A stretch of 64,000 nt of DNA from Corynebacterium alimapuense (lineage in GTDB: Bacteria; Actinomycetota; Actinomycetes; Mycobacteriales; Mycobacteriaceae), in NCBI RefSeq assembly GCF_003716585.1, contig NZ_PTJO01000003.1:638317-702316 (forward strand), written 5' to 3'. Position 1 is the stretch's first letter, and every line of letters begins with the position of its first letter. A program made the position numbers and the translations under genes. Below, in pieces: positions 1 to 8,117 of the stretch. Below the pieces are notes generated by a model. The model was not told the origin of the DNA and ran no database searches. It saw nothing but the letters and a program-made list of their open reading frames with translations.

Positions 1-87
1 GGCCAAGGCATGCGCCCCGTCATCATTGAGTTGTTAAACCAGCCGCTTGAGAACAATGACGATGGACTCTGTAGTGGGCTAGATAGG

Positions 88-549
88 CTATACCCGTGGT
101 CGGCGCACCGGTGAGTCCACCAGTACACATCCCCAGCTCAAAAACACTGCATCTGCTAGTGGCAGCTCTTCCCAAGCTGGCCCGTGGAGCATATCTACTC
201 GCCCACTAATTAGGGGACGAACAGTGGCCACCGTGCCAGTTTCTCCGATGATGTTGCGTTCTTTGCGCCACACACTAGAACGACGTAGTTGGTAGCTGCG
301 TCCAGCGCAATCAGCACTCAAGGTTTGAACGGTAAATCCGGATTGAAGGAGGGTAAATACCTCACCTTCACCGGTGGTGGCCCTAGCACGGAACTGAATG
401 GGTCCAGCTACCGATTCCACTAATAAACGCTGGTCTCCGAAGTAGATGACATCGGAACGCACTAAGGCCAGAGATTGGCCGTCCTCGCCAAAAAGCTCAT
501 TGCCCCGCCACGACCACAACTGGGCTGGATTCTCCGCGCTCTCAACCAT
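88..549 (-). CDS. Conserved hypothetical protein, tandem paralogue of the next gene
   Basis: This 153-residue soluble-looking protein has no domain I recognise. It lacks a signal peptide or membrane segment and is rich in beta-prone stretches. Its C-terminal part (from about residue 80, ending in LADAVFLSWGCVLV) lines up with the C-terminal part of the neighbouring upstream protein (EELVALSWFVRLIL), so the two appear to be diverged tandem duplicates. It starts at ATG 14 bases after the stop of that gene, on the same strand, and probably shares a transcript with glyS. The neighbour has a C-terminal membrane anchor and this copy does not. No function can be assigned. Confidence 0.7.
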   Translation of the reverse strand: MVESAENPAQLWSWRGNELFGEDGQSLALVRSDVIYFGDQRLLVESVAGPIQFRARATTGEGEVFTLLQSGFTVQTLSADCAGRSYQLRRSSVWRKERNIIGETGTVATVRPLISGRVDMLHGPAWEELPLADAVFLSWGCVLVDSPVRRPRV

Positions 550-563
550 TGGACTGACGATCT

Positions 564-1070
564 CTAGAAGAGAAACGCCAAGATCGCGACCACGGACATA
601 CCGATGAGCGTGCCAATGAGCGTGGTGCTAGTCCTGCTGAGTCGGTTTTCCAAAATCAGCCGAACAAACCAACTCAAGGCGACTAGTTCCTCAGCTGACA
701 AACTGACGTCACCGTCGAGCTCGAGAATCGCCCGGCGCACGCCGTTGTTACCGCCGGAAAACTGGCCGACCTTGTCACCATGCTCGTCATCGATAATCCA
801 ATTGTTCGCCGACTCATTGATCAGCGTGAACTTATGCTCACCCAGGATGGCGTTGATGGTTTTATCCTTGCGGAAATTGCCGACGGCACGGAAGAGACGT
901 TCGTCGGCAAGCACTGCCTGAGCACCGGTTTCCCGGTCAAAAGTGAGCTCCCAGGTATCGCCGTCAACGGTAGCCGAATCCTCAGTGAAGCTGCCCAACT
1001 CGCGCGGACCATCCTCAGCCAAGAGGATGGGAGCTCCGCGCTTATTACGGTCCCAACTGGTGTAGTCCAT
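564..1070 (-). CDS. Conserved hypothetical protein with C-terminal membrane anchor
   Basis: A 168-residue protein of unknown function. Most of it is soluble and acidic, with a repeated beta-strand/turn appearance. The last ~20 residues form one hydrophobic segment (about 148-168), which suggests a tail-anchored protein. The ATG lies only 2 bases after the glyS stop codon, so the two are almost certainly co-transcribed and possibly translationally coupled. The next gene downstream is its probable paralogue. The gene pair next to glyS looks conserved, but this position does not imply a role in translation. Confidence 0.75.
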   Translation of the reverse strand: MDYTSWDRNKRGAPILLAEDGPRELGSFTEDSATVDGDTWELTFDRETGAQAVLADERLFRAVGNFRKDKTINAILGEHKFTLINESANNWIIDDEHGDKVGQFSGGNNGVRRAILELDGDVSLSAEELVALSWFVRLILENRLSRTSTTLIGTLIGMSVVAILAFLF

Positions 1071-1072
1071 CG

Positions 1073-2452
1073 CTAGCAGCCGACGAGGCGGATTGCCAGG
1101 TAGTCCTGCAGATCAACGAGCTTGACTCGCTCCTGCGCCATGGTGTCGCGTTCACGGACGGTAACGGCACCATCTTCGATGGTGTCGAAGTCGACGGTCA
1201 CGCAGAAGGGAGTACCGATCTCATCCTGACGACGGTAGCGGCGGCCGATTGCACCAGAGGTGTCGAAGTCGATGTTCCACAGGCTACGCAGCTCATTGGA
1301 GATCTTCCGGGCCATCTCACTGAGTGGCTCCTTCTTTGACAGCGGCAGCACGGCGACCTTGACCGGAGCAAGCCGGTAATCAAGCTTGAGCACGACGCGC
1401 TTGTCCACTCCGCCCTTAGAGTTGGGAGCTTCGTCCTCGGTGTAGGCATCGACCAAGAAGGCCATCATGGCCCGGCCCAAACCAGCAGCCGGCTCAATGA
1501 CGAAGGGAATCCACCGCTCGCCGGACTCTTGGTCGAAGTAGGACAAATCTTCCCCGGAGCCTTCGGAATGAACCCGCAGGTCATAGTCAGTACGGTTGGC
1601 AATGCCTTCCAGCTCGCCCCACTTGGTACCAGCGAAGTTGTAGGCGTACTCAACATCCACGGTGCGCTTGGAATAATGCGAGAGCTTTTCCTGCGGGTGC
1701 TCGAACAACCGCAGGTTCTCGGGACGGATACCGAGGTTGATGTACCACTGGTAGCGGTCATCGATCCACTTCTGGTGCCAGTCTTCGTCCTCACCCGGCT
1801 TGACGAAAAACTCCATCTCCATCTGCTCAAACTCGCGGGTACGGAAGATGAAGTTGCCTGGGGTGATCTCATTGCGGAAAGACTTGCCGATATTGGCAAT
1901 ACCGAACGGAGGCTTAATACGCGCGGAAGTCATGACATTTTTGAAGTTCACGAAGATGCCCTGAGCAGTCTCGGGACGCAGGTAATGCAAGCCCTCTTCG
2001 TCATCAACGGGGCCGAGGTAGGTCTTCAGTAGGCCAGAAAATGCCTTGGTATCAGTCCAGTTGCCCGGCTGACCGGTCTCTGGATCATTGATGTCTGCCA
2101 TGCCATTGACCGGCGGGTGACCGTGCTTTTCTTCGTAGGCCTCGAGCAGATGATCCGCACGGTAACGCTTGTGAGTGTGCAGGGATTCCACCAGCGGATC
2201 AGTGAATACCTTGACATGGCCGGAGGAAACCCAGACCTGACGCGGCTGAATGATGGAGGTATCTACACCCACCACGTCTGCACGCGAGGTAACCATATGA
2301 CGCCACCACTGGCGCTTGATGTTTTCCTTGAGCTCTACACCCAGCGGGCCGTAGTCCCACGCAGATCGGGATCCGCCATAGATCTCACCTGCCTGGTAAA
2401 CCAAGCCGCGGCGCTTGCAGAGGTTAACGACGGTATCAATGACGGGCGCCAT
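1073..2452 (-). CDS. glyS: Glycyl-tRNA synthetase, homodimeric class II type
   Basis: Charges tRNA-Gly with glycine in the cytosol. The 459-residue protein is the single-chain bacterial/eukaryotic-like form, not the alpha2-beta2 GlyQ/GlyS form. Class II motif 2 is visible around residues 192-207 (FRNEITPGN then FRTREFEQ) and motif 3 around 323-329 (GLGRAMM). An anticodon-binding domain fills the C-terminus from about residue 360. A GGAG ribosome site precedes the ATG. The gene heads a minus-strand unit with two small unknown genes and is divergent from the arsR-zur pair across a 313-bp intergenic region. Length is normal for the family. Confidence 0.97.
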   Translation of the reverse strand: MAPVIDTVVNLCKRRGLVYQAGEIYGGSRSAWDYGPLGVELKENIKRQWWRHMVTSRADVVGVDTSIIQPRQVWVSSGHVKVFTDPLVESLHTHKRYRADHLLEAYEEKHGHPPVNGMADINDPETGQPGNWTDTKAFSGLLKTYLGPVDDEEGLHYLRPETAQGIFVNFKNVMTSARIKPPFGIANIGKSFRNEITPGNFIFRTREFEQMEMEFFVKPGEDEDWHQKWIDDRYQWYINLGIRPENLRLFEHPQEKLSHYSKRTVDVEYAYNFAGTKWGELEGIANRTDYDLRVHSEGSGEDLSYFDQESGERWIPFVIEPAAGLGRAMMAFLVDAYTEDEAPNSKGGVDKRVVLKLDYRLAPVKVAVLPLSKKEPLSEMARKISNELRSLWNIDFDTSGAIGRRYRRQDEIGTPFCVTVDFDTIEDGAVTVRERDTMAQERVKLVDLQDYLAIRLVGC

Positions 2453-2765
2453 GGGGATTTTAGACTCCTCGGGTTAATGGTTTCAGTCGAGTGTTATTTC
2501 CCTGAGTGTAGCCGTCCGCCAATTCCATCGGGGAATCCGGGGATAGGTCCACATCGCCCGATCCCACAAGAACAGATATATAGACAAATCAGTTTGACTT
2601 ATCCTCCCCGAAAGTAGAATGTATATAGACGCGATAGCACTCACTCAACAGCCAATAAAAGGCCTGGCTAGAGGGTGTATGTACAACTTTTCGGACATAC
2701 AAGAAGGCTGCAGATCGGAAGCCCCCGACTGTGCCCGATAAAAATGAGTAGGACTGAGCTAAAGA
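2453..2765. promoter_or_regulatory. Divergent intergenic region between glyS and arsR
   Basis: This 313-bp gap must hold promoters for both directions. Visible elements are two exact copies of TATATAGAC (2577-2585 and 2622-2630, 45 bp start to start), a TTGACT hexamer at 2594-2599 with TAGAAT at 2615-2620 (spacing of 15, shorter than ideal), and a perfect inverted repeat at 2676-2701 described separately. No coding sequence is apparent. Promoter assignment is tentative. Confidence 0.45.
2676..2701. promoter_or_regulatory. Inverted repeat, candidate operator for the ArsR-type regulator
   Basis: TGTATGT (2676-2682) and ACATACA (2695-2701) are perfect 7-bp inverted arms separated by 12 bp. They lie 65 bp before the start of the ArsR-family gene. 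Dimeric ArsR/SmtB proteins bind imperfect palindromes in their own promoters, so autoregulation is the simplest reading. This is inferred from symmetry and position only. Confidence 0.5.
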
Positions 2766-3221
2766 ATGGCCACGCTTTCTGATACTGACCTCACTGCCGC
2801 CGAGATGATTCTCAGCGCGCTCGACTCTCCATTAAGAGTCCAGATCATTCAGCGACTCTCCGACCGTGATCATTTTGTCCACGAACTTGTCCGTGGTCTA
2901 GGCAAATCACAACCGCTGGTAAGCCAACATCTTCGAGTGCTCAAGCAATCCGGAATCGTTGACTCCGAACGCCATGGCCGTGAGGTTATCTACCGGCTCG
3001 CTCTTCCTCAGACCACAGACATCATCGGCGCTGCTGCCACCATTGGCCGCTATACCCGCGATGAAGGCCAGCTCGCACCGGTGATCACACTCCCGAATGC
3101 TTTCCGCACCCCAGATACCGAAGGCCTCGGGCAATACGCTCACGCCCCAGCCGCTGTCGTTGCGGAGAACGCACCCGCGGATGCTCTCCCGGATCCGGCT
3201 CCTCAGCCCCCGACTCCCTAG
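2766..3221 (+). CDS. ArsR/SmtB-family winged-helix regulator
   Basis: A 151-residue DNA-binding repressor-like protein. A winged helix-turn-helix spans roughly residues 10-80, with the recognition helix in SQPLVSQHLRVLKQSG and the wing in GREVIYRL. The C-terminal 60 residues are Ala/Pro-rich and probably disordered. The gene sits directly upstream of zur on the same strand. In mycobacteria a zinc-responsive SmtB regulator precedes zur in the same arrangement, so a zinc-related role is plausible. The protein has no cysteine at all, and the usual His-rich alpha-5 metal site is not evident, so direct metal sensing is uncertain. Confidence 0.85.
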   Translation: MATLSDTDLTAAEMILSALDSPLRVQIIQRLSDRDHFVHELVRGLGKSQPLVSQHLRVLKQSGIVDSERHGREVIYRLALPQTTDIIGAAATIGRYTRDEGQLAPVITLPNAFRTPDTEGLGQYAHAPAAVVAENAPADALPDPAPQPPTP

Positions 3222-3304
3222 CCCCATCTAGGTAACTTCCACAACCGCAGTAACATGAGGGAAAGACTGAGGTCCCTGTTCTGCGCCTAGGAGGTACGTT
3301 CCTT

Positions 3305-3730
3305 ATGTCCTCACTTCCATCTGATCCCCCAAAACTGGGTGCCCGCAGTACCCGTCAACGCACCGCGGTGGTCTCCGTCCTCTCCGAAATAGAGACGTTT
3401 GCCTCTGCCCGACAGATCTATGAACAACTCGATAGTCGCGGCATGAAAGTGGGACTGACCACCGTCTACCGCACGTTGCAATCATTGGCTGACCTTCACA
3501 TGGTCGATGTACTGCATATGAGCAATGGTGAGACCCTCTACCGCCAGTGTTCCTCGGATTCCCACCACCATCACTTGGTGTGCACCAGCTGTGGCCGCAC
3601 CGAGGAAATTGATGGAGGCCCAGTGGAGACGTGGGCCAGAGGAATCGCCAGCGAACACGGTTTTTTCATGTCCGGACACGATGCTGAGATCTTCGGGCTC
3701 TGCGCTACCTGCCACCTACGAGAGGACTGA
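3305..3730 (+). CDS. zur: Zinc uptake regulator Zur (Fur family)
   Basis: A zinc-sensing transcriptional repressor of zinc uptake genes. The 141-residue protein has an N-terminal winged helix (about 10-80, with LTTVYRTLQSL) and a C-terminal dimerisation domain. Structural zinc ligands are the pairs C93/C96 (CTSC) and C133/C136 (CATC). A His cluster at 87-90 matches the regulatory metal site of Fur proteins. An AGGAGG ribosome site precedes the ATG. It follows the ArsR-type gene by 83 bp. The actinobacterial context (arsR, zur, uppS, recO, era) favours Zur over the iron-type Fur. Its stop codon abuts the stop of the convergent exporter gene. Confidence 0.92.
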   Translation: MSSLPSDPPKLGARSTRQRTAVVSVLSEIETFASARQIYEQLDSRGMKVGLTTVYRTLQSLADLHMVDVLHMSNGETLYRQCSSDSHHHHLVCTSCGRTEEIDGGPVETWARGIASEHGFFMSGHDAEIFGLCATCHLRED

Positions 3731-4834
3731 TCAGCCCACCACTGCGCCGAAAGTTAAGCCCAATAGGTAGGTAATTCCAGCCGCCCCAATCCCAATGAGA
3801 AGCTGGCGGAATCCTCTGGTCAATGGAGATTTACCGGAAAGTACTCCCACTACCCCACCGGTAATAAGCAGTGAGCCTGAGACCAAGATCGTTGCGATAA
3901 TCGCCCCAACAACCGGGGTCGCGCCGAACAAGAATGGGATAATCGGGATAAACGCGCCAACGGCAAAAAAGAGGAAACTCGAGATCGCCGCCGCCCATTC
4001 CGAGTTCGCAGGTGTGTGTTGTCTACCTAAGGTGTCATCCTCATCCGAAGACTCTTCTGAATTCAGCCCAATGGCTCGTTCCAACGCTATGCGCGAGAAT
4101 TCCTCATCGGCTTTGGCCACTGCTTCTTGTTCGCTGAGTCCCCTTGCTCGGTAGACCAACACCAACTCGTTGGCGTTGACATCCAGTTCCGGAAGCAGCG
4201 TGTTTGCCTTGAGCCGGGGGGTGGATGCTTCAAGTAACTCATTTTGAGACTTCACTGATACCCATTCACCAGCGGCCATCGACAAGGCACCAGCCAGCAG
4301 ACCAGACATACCAGTGATGAGGATGAAATTAGACCCCACTCCCGAGCCCATCACGCCGACAACGAGTGCCAGATTGGATACCAAACCGTCATTGGCACCA
4401 AATACTGCGGCTCTAAAACCACCGGACATCTTCTCTCGGCTGCGGGTAGCTAGCCCACGAACGACCTCGGCATGAATACGTTCATCGGCCGCGATCTGCT
4501 CGGAAGCATCCACATCGGTGATATAGGGACTCCGCGATTCAGCAGTCTGCATGAGCGCAAGTGTAAAAACCGAGCCGAAACGCTTGGCTAAGAAACCCAC
4601 GAACCTCGTACCGAGGTCGGGTTGTCTGGGAAAACCAACATAATCACCTAGTTTGTCCCGCCAATATCCTTCATGACGAGCTTCCGATTCGGCCAGGGCA
4701 AGCAGAATTTCTCGTTCTTCTCCAGTCTTACGATGTGCTAATTCACGGTAGACAGCTGCCTCCGCCCGCTCATTGGCGAGGTAGCGTCGCCACCTGCTGA
4801 TTTGCGCATTAGTCGGCGTCACGTGCGAATCCAC
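3731..4834 (-). CDS. Ferritin-like/VIT1-CCC1 fusion, probable iron/manganese exporter (MbfA-like)
   Basis: A 367-residue membrane protein in two parts. Residues ~10-130 are a rubrerythrin/ferritin-like four-helix domain with carboxylate/His ligands (E22, E25, E51xxH54 and a second ExxH in DERIH). Residues ~140-367 are a VIT1/CCC1 transporter domain starting at VFGANDGLVSNLALVVG, with about five membrane helices. Characterised MbfA proteins with this layout export iron or manganese. I place the start at GTG 4834, because GGAGG lies eight bases before it and would be coding if an upstream TTG were used. It follows uppS by 42 bp and meets zur tail to tail with no gap, which invites but does not prove joint metal control. 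Confidence 0.85.
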   Translation of the reverse strand: MDSHVTPTNAQISRWRRYLANERAEAAVYRELAHRKTGEEREILLALAESEARHEGYWRDKLGDYVGFPRQPDLGTRFVGFLAKRFGSVFTLALMQTAESRSPYITDVDASEQIAADERIHAEVVRGLATRSREKMSGGFRAAVFGANDGLVSNLALVVGVMGSGVGSNFILITGMSGLLAGALSMAAGEWVSVKSQNELLEASTPRLKANTLLPELDVNANELVLVYRARGLSEQEAVAKADEEFSRIALERAIGLNSEESSDEDDTLGRQHTPANSEWAAAISSFLFFAVGAFIPIIPFLFGATPVVGAIIATILVSGSLLITGGVVGVLSGKSPLTRGFRQLLIGIGAAGITYLLGLTFGAVVG

Positions 4835-4876
4835 GATGATTTCCTCCCACAAATGGCCTCGGGGTATCCCATAGCG

Positions 4877-5623
4877 CTATTTCGTTCCACCAAATCTACG
4901 ATCACGAGAAGCGTACTCTTTTACCGCTGCATACAAGTCCTCGACGGTGAAATCGGGAAATAGTTTGTCTTGGTAGACCATCTCAGCGTAGGCCGATTGC
5001 CAGAGCAAGAAGTTCGAGGTGCGTTTTTCTCCGGAAGGACGCAGAAACAGATCCACATCCGGCATGTCTGGCTCATCGAGCCAGCGGGAAAAGCTGTCTT
5101 CCGTGATCTCCTCTGGGTGTAACCTGCCGGCGGCTGCCTCCTTGGCGATATCACGCGCGGCGTCGATAATCTCAGCTCGTCCACCATAGTTAACGCACAT
5201 CGCCAGAGTCATAGCGGTGTTGTCTTTGGTCCGTTCTTCTGCGGCTTCGAGTTCGCGGATCACCGATCGCCACAGCCGCGGGCGACGGCCAACCCAACGC
5301 ATGCGAACGTTCTTCTCGTGGAGGACTTCACGCTGACGACGTAAGACATCTCGGTTAAATCCCATGAGAAACCGAACCTCGTCAGTGGAACGACGCCAGT
5401 TCTCGGTGGAAAAGGCATAGGCAGACAGATAAGGCACATCCATAGCCAAGCAAGCGTCCACGGCATCCATGAGCACCGCTTCACCACGCTTGTGGCCCTC
5501 GGTGCGCTTGAGCCCGCGTTGCTCGGCCCAACGTCCATTACCGTCCATCACTAGGGCGATGTGGCGGGGCATAAACTGCGCGGGGATATCCGGAGGGGTC
5601 AGTGCAGAGATCGAATCAGTCAC
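4877..5623 (-). CDS. uppS: Isoprenyl (polyprenyl) diphosphate synthase, cis-prenyltransferase
   Basis: Condenses isopentenyl diphosphate onto an allylic primer to make the long-chain polyprenyl diphosphate carrier for cell-wall synthesis. The 248-residue protein shows all cis-prenyltransferase signatures: [13 protein letters not shown] with catalytic Asp27, the FSTENW loop, and the C-terminal block [19 protein letters not shown]. The start is GTG. In mycobacteria the enzyme next to recO and era makes decaprenyl diphosphate; chain length here cannot be read from sequence by eye. It is 25 bp downstream of recO on the same strand. Confidence 0.95.
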   Translation of the reverse strand: MTDSISALTPPDIPAQFMPRHIALVMDGNGRWAEQRGLKRTEGHKRGEAVLMDAVDACLAMDVPYLSAYAFSTENWRRSTDEVRFLMGFNRDVLRRQREVLHEKNVRMRWVGRRPRLWRSVIRELEAAEERTKDNTAMTLAMCVNYGGRAEIIDAARDIAKEAAAGRLHPEEITEDSFSRWLDEPDMPDVDLFLRPSGEKRTSNFLLWQSAYAEMVYQDKLFPDFTVEDLYAAVKEYASRDRRFGGTK

Positions 5624-5648
5624 TCAATCCATTGTGCCACCTGAGAGC

Positions 5649-6398
5649 CTAAACTTGGTCCATCACCGTCAGGCTGATGATCTTCTGTTCTAGGTGCCAC
5701 TGCAAATGTGCCCGAGTCATTCGGTGCGCTGCAGCTGCAAGTTGAGGTCCCTCAGCAGAATGAGCTAGCTCAAATGCAGCTGGCCAATGCGCATGGGCGA
5801 GAAACCACATCAGCCTTAATGACTGTTCTGGAACCTCCGCGGAACCGGGTGGCCGACAATTTAGACAGCATGCCCCACCGATTGCCGGATGAAAAGCGTG
5901 ATGCGGGCCAGCTGCCGAGCACTGGGCACAGTTAAACAGGCTCGGCGCCCAGCCAGCATGCCCCATGGCTTGGAGCAGAAAAGAATCCAGTTCTAGGACC
6001 GGGTCGCTAGTTCGTTGAAGCCGCGCAAGGGTCTCACTAAGGTGATCAAACAGCCAAGGATCTTCTTGGCCTTCCGCGGACGCCAGCCGTTCTGCAGATT
6101 CCAGAGCGACACAGGCGGCGGTGTAGCGCTCATAGTCATCGATGATGCCGGCGCCATAGAAAGCTACGGTATCGGCCCCAGTAATCGACTCGAGGTTGCG
6201 GCCTGGATACATCTGAACGTCAATGTCGACGAAGGGTTGCAGCCTCGAACCAAACCTTGATTTAGCGCGGCGTACCCCTTTGGCTACCCCGCGTTTAATC
6301 CCATGATTTCTGGTCAACAAGACGATGATGCGGTCGGCCTCACCAAAAGCGTAGGTGCGTACCACCAGAGCACGGTCACGATAGGACTCCCGACGCAT
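5649..6398 (-). CDS. recO: DNA repair protein RecO
   Basis: A recombination mediator that helps RecR load RecA on single-stranded DNA at gaps. The 249-residue protein has the N-terminal OB-fold region (YRDRALVVRTYAFGEADRI) and a C-terminal zinc-binding site made by CAQC and a second CxxC in CCLNC (about residues 157-181). Length is normal. The start is 9 bp after the era stop, so era-recO-uppS form one operon, as is common in actinobacteria. Confidence 0.95.
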   Translation of the reverse strand: MRRESYRDRALVVRTYAFGEADRIIVLLTRNHGIKRGVAKGVRRAKSRFGSRLQPFVDIDVQMYPGRNLESITGADTVAFYGAGIIDDYERYTAACVALESAERLASAEGQEDPWLFDHLSETLARLQRTSDPVLELDSFLLQAMGHAGWAPSLFNCAQCSAAGPHHAFHPAIGGACCLNCRPPGSAEVPEQSLRLMWFLAHAHWPAAFELAHSAEGPQLAAAAHRMTRAHLQWHLEQKIISLTVMDQV

Positions 6399-6407
6399 AA
6401 TGTGGCC

Positions 6408-7316
6408 CTAGAAACCAAGCCTGCCCAGAGACTTCGGATCTGACTGCCAGTTTTTGAGTACCTTGATACGCAAATCTAGGTACACGTTCTCACCCAGCAG
6501 CTTGATGATTTCTTGGCGGGCATTGTGAATGATCCGACCCATTCGACGGCCAGCCTTACCTGTGATGATCGCCTTCTGGCCTTCGCGCTCAAGGTAGATG
6601 ATGGCGTGAATATTGAGCAATCCACCGCGATCTGGATCCGGCAACATCTCATCGACGGAGACTGCCACCGAGTGCGGTAGTTCTTCTTTCAGACCGGTCA
6701 GCGCCGCCTCGCGGATCAGTTCTGCAATGCGAGTCTCCGTGTTTTCGTCGGTGACGTGGCCTTCGGGGTAGAGCTTGGGTCCCTCAGGAAGCTGGGAAGC
6801 GATCACATCAAGCAACGCGTCAATTTGGATCCCATCGGCAGCAGAGACCGGGATAACCTCGGATTTTTCACCCAGCAACTCATGCAATGCCAACAGCTGC
6901 TCGCCGACCTGGTCTTTGGAGACCTTGTCCAGCTTGGTCACGATGCCAACAATCGGGGTATTCGGGGCAATCTGGCGAACATTATCCAAGATCCAGCGGT
7001 CGCCGGGGCCGATTTTCTCATCGGCGGGGATGGTCAGACCGATCAGATCGACGTCCGCATAGGTCTCTTTGACCATTTCATTGAGACGCTCGCCGAGCAG
7101 GGTGCGCGGGCGGTGCAGGCCTGGGGTATCCACCACAATGATCTGCGCATCTTCACGGTGGACGAGGCCGCGAATCGGGTGGCGGGTGGTCTCCGGCTGG
7201 TTCGCCGTGATCGCGATCTTCTCCCCCACCAATGCGTTGGTGAGGGTCGATTTACCCGTGTTCGGGCGTCCTACGAAACTAACGAAGCCGGAGCGAAAGC
7301 CCTCCGGGATATCCAT
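6408..7316 (-). CDS. era: GTPase Era, 16S rRNA-binding assembly factor
   Basis: An essential GTPase of 30S subunit maturation. The 302-residue protein carries the GTP-binding motifs GRPNTGKST (16-24), DTPG (63-66) and TKLD (127-130, a common actinobacterial variant of NKxD). A KH RNA-binding domain lies in the last ~90 residues (GKAGRRMGRIIHNARQEI). It is the first gene of the era-recO-uppS operon. ybeY and rsmE, both linked to rRNA maturation, lie a few kb upstream on the same strand. Confidence 0.97.
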   Translation of the reverse strand: MDIPEGFRSGFVSFVGRPNTGKSTLTNALVGEKIAITANQPETTRHPIRGLVHREDAQIIVVDTPGLHRPRTLLGERLNEMVKETYADVDLIGLTIPADEKIGPGDRWILDNVRQIAPNTPIVGIVTKLDKVSKDQVGEQLLALHELLGEKSEVIPVSAADGIQIDALLDVIASQLPEGPKLYPEGHVTDENTETRIAELIREAALTGLKEELPHSVAVSVDEMLPDPDRGGLLNIHAIIYLEREGQKAIITGKAGRRMGRIIHNARQEIIKLLGENVYLDLRIKVLKNWQSDPKSLGRLGF

Positions 7317-7489
7317 GAAACTGCTAATGGGTGACTCCTAGGTCGGTGGTTTCCCTATACCCTAGTCGCGTTATCGCTGGCACCCAAAGGTTTCCGCATG
7401 CCAGCGCCACTGAGCACAACTCTCAGGATGGCAGATCACTCATTCGCTCCAGCATTGCCGGGGCTGGTGGCAGCCACTTAATCCACTAA

Positions 7490-7522
7490 AAATGGCGCAC
7501 CTTGAGATAAGGCACGCCATTT
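7490..7522 (-). terminator. Hairpin terminator after the PH-domain gene
   Basis: AAATGGCG (7490-7497) pairs perfectly with CGCCATTT (7515-7522), and an inner CCTT/AAGG stem surrounds a 5-base loop. On the minus strand the stem runs into a short T tract. It lies 28 bp beyond the stop of the PH-domain gene. The 7317-7549 gap otherwise holds only the era upstream region. Confidence 0.8.
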
Positions 7523-7549
7523 AGAAAGCACCAGAGTTAGCGAAGAGAT

Positions 7550-7957
7550 TTATCGGCACACACCAGCGGTGATGTGGTTATCCAGCTGACGGATGTCAAT
7601 CCCTCGCCCCAGCTTGATCTTTATGTTGCCAGATCGGGTCCACAATTCGATCTCCGAGTCTGAGTCTAAAACGCCCATATTCTCGGAAGACCACATGTTG
7701 ATTGAGGAAAAGGGCAAGGAGTAAATCTCAACTTTCTTGCCACGTAGCCCCTGCGCATCGCGGAAAATAATGCGGAGATTAGTGAAAATTGCCGAATCTC
7801 GGGCGGCTTTATAAGCCGCCTTGGGCACCTCATTCTGGAGGAGAATCAAGCTAACGTCATCCGGAATGGGAATTTCCTCCGCAAAAGTCCACGACATCAG
7901 GGAAGCAATTTCAGAAGGCATACGGTGCTCCAAAAGATCTCGGGCAGACACCCTCAT
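7550..7957 (-). CDS. Bacterial PH-domain protein (bPH_1/YvbH-like)
   Basis: A 135-residue soluble protein that matches the bacterial pleckstrin-homology fold family described from Bacillus YvbH-like proteins. Diagnostic blocks are FTNLRIIFRDAQGLRGKKVE, the IYSLPFSSI strand, and the closing GVLDSDSEIELWTRSG then GRGIDIRQL. These proteins form ring-like oligomers of unknown role; some are linked to envelope stress. It is a single gene between a clear terminator and a perfect 16-bp palindrome just before its ATG. No ribosome site of good spacing is visible other than within that palindrome. Confidence 0.8.
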   Translation of the reverse strand: MRVSARDLLEHRMPSEIASLMSWTFAEEIPIPDDVSLILLQNEVPKAAYKAARDSAIFTNLRIIFRDAQGLRGKKVEIYSLPFSSINMWSSENMGVLDSDSEIELWTRSGNIKIKLGRGIDIRQLDNHITAGVCR

Positions 7958-7960
7958 GGC

Positions 7961-7976
7961 CGGAGAAATTTCTCCG
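7961..7976. promoter_or_regulatory. Perfect 16-bp palindrome before the PH-domain gene
   Basis: CGGAGAAATTTCTCCG is a perfect palindrome ending 4 bp before the ATG of the PH-domain gene. It overlaps the only purine-rich ribosome-site candidate. It could be an operator or could influence translation. This is inference from symmetry and position. Confidence 0.45.
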
Positions 7977-7996
7977 CAATGTGGTCCAGCCCAGTG

Positions 7997-8024
7997 CGAA
8001 GGAGATCGGAATTGATCTCCTTCG
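7997..8024. terminator. Strong stem-loop between pdxY and the PH-domain gene
   Basis: CGAAGGAGATC (7997-8007) and GATCTCCTTCG (8014-8024) form a perfect 11-bp stem with a 6-base loop. It is about 95 bp beyond the pdxY stop on the minus strand. There is no T tract, so it could be a weak or factor-assisted terminator, an RNA-stabilising stem, or a leader element of the PH-domain gene. Confidence 0.5.
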
Positions 8025-8117
8025 GCAAGTATAGGACTGTCGCTGAAAACTGGCTGACGCTCTATTCAGAGCCCGTTTCTCAATACTTCGCTGGTGCGGA
8101 CTGGACAGATTGCGAAC

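Noticed and set aside
1-87. Extra gene at the left edge
   Set aside because: The 87 bp contain no frame long enough to judge.
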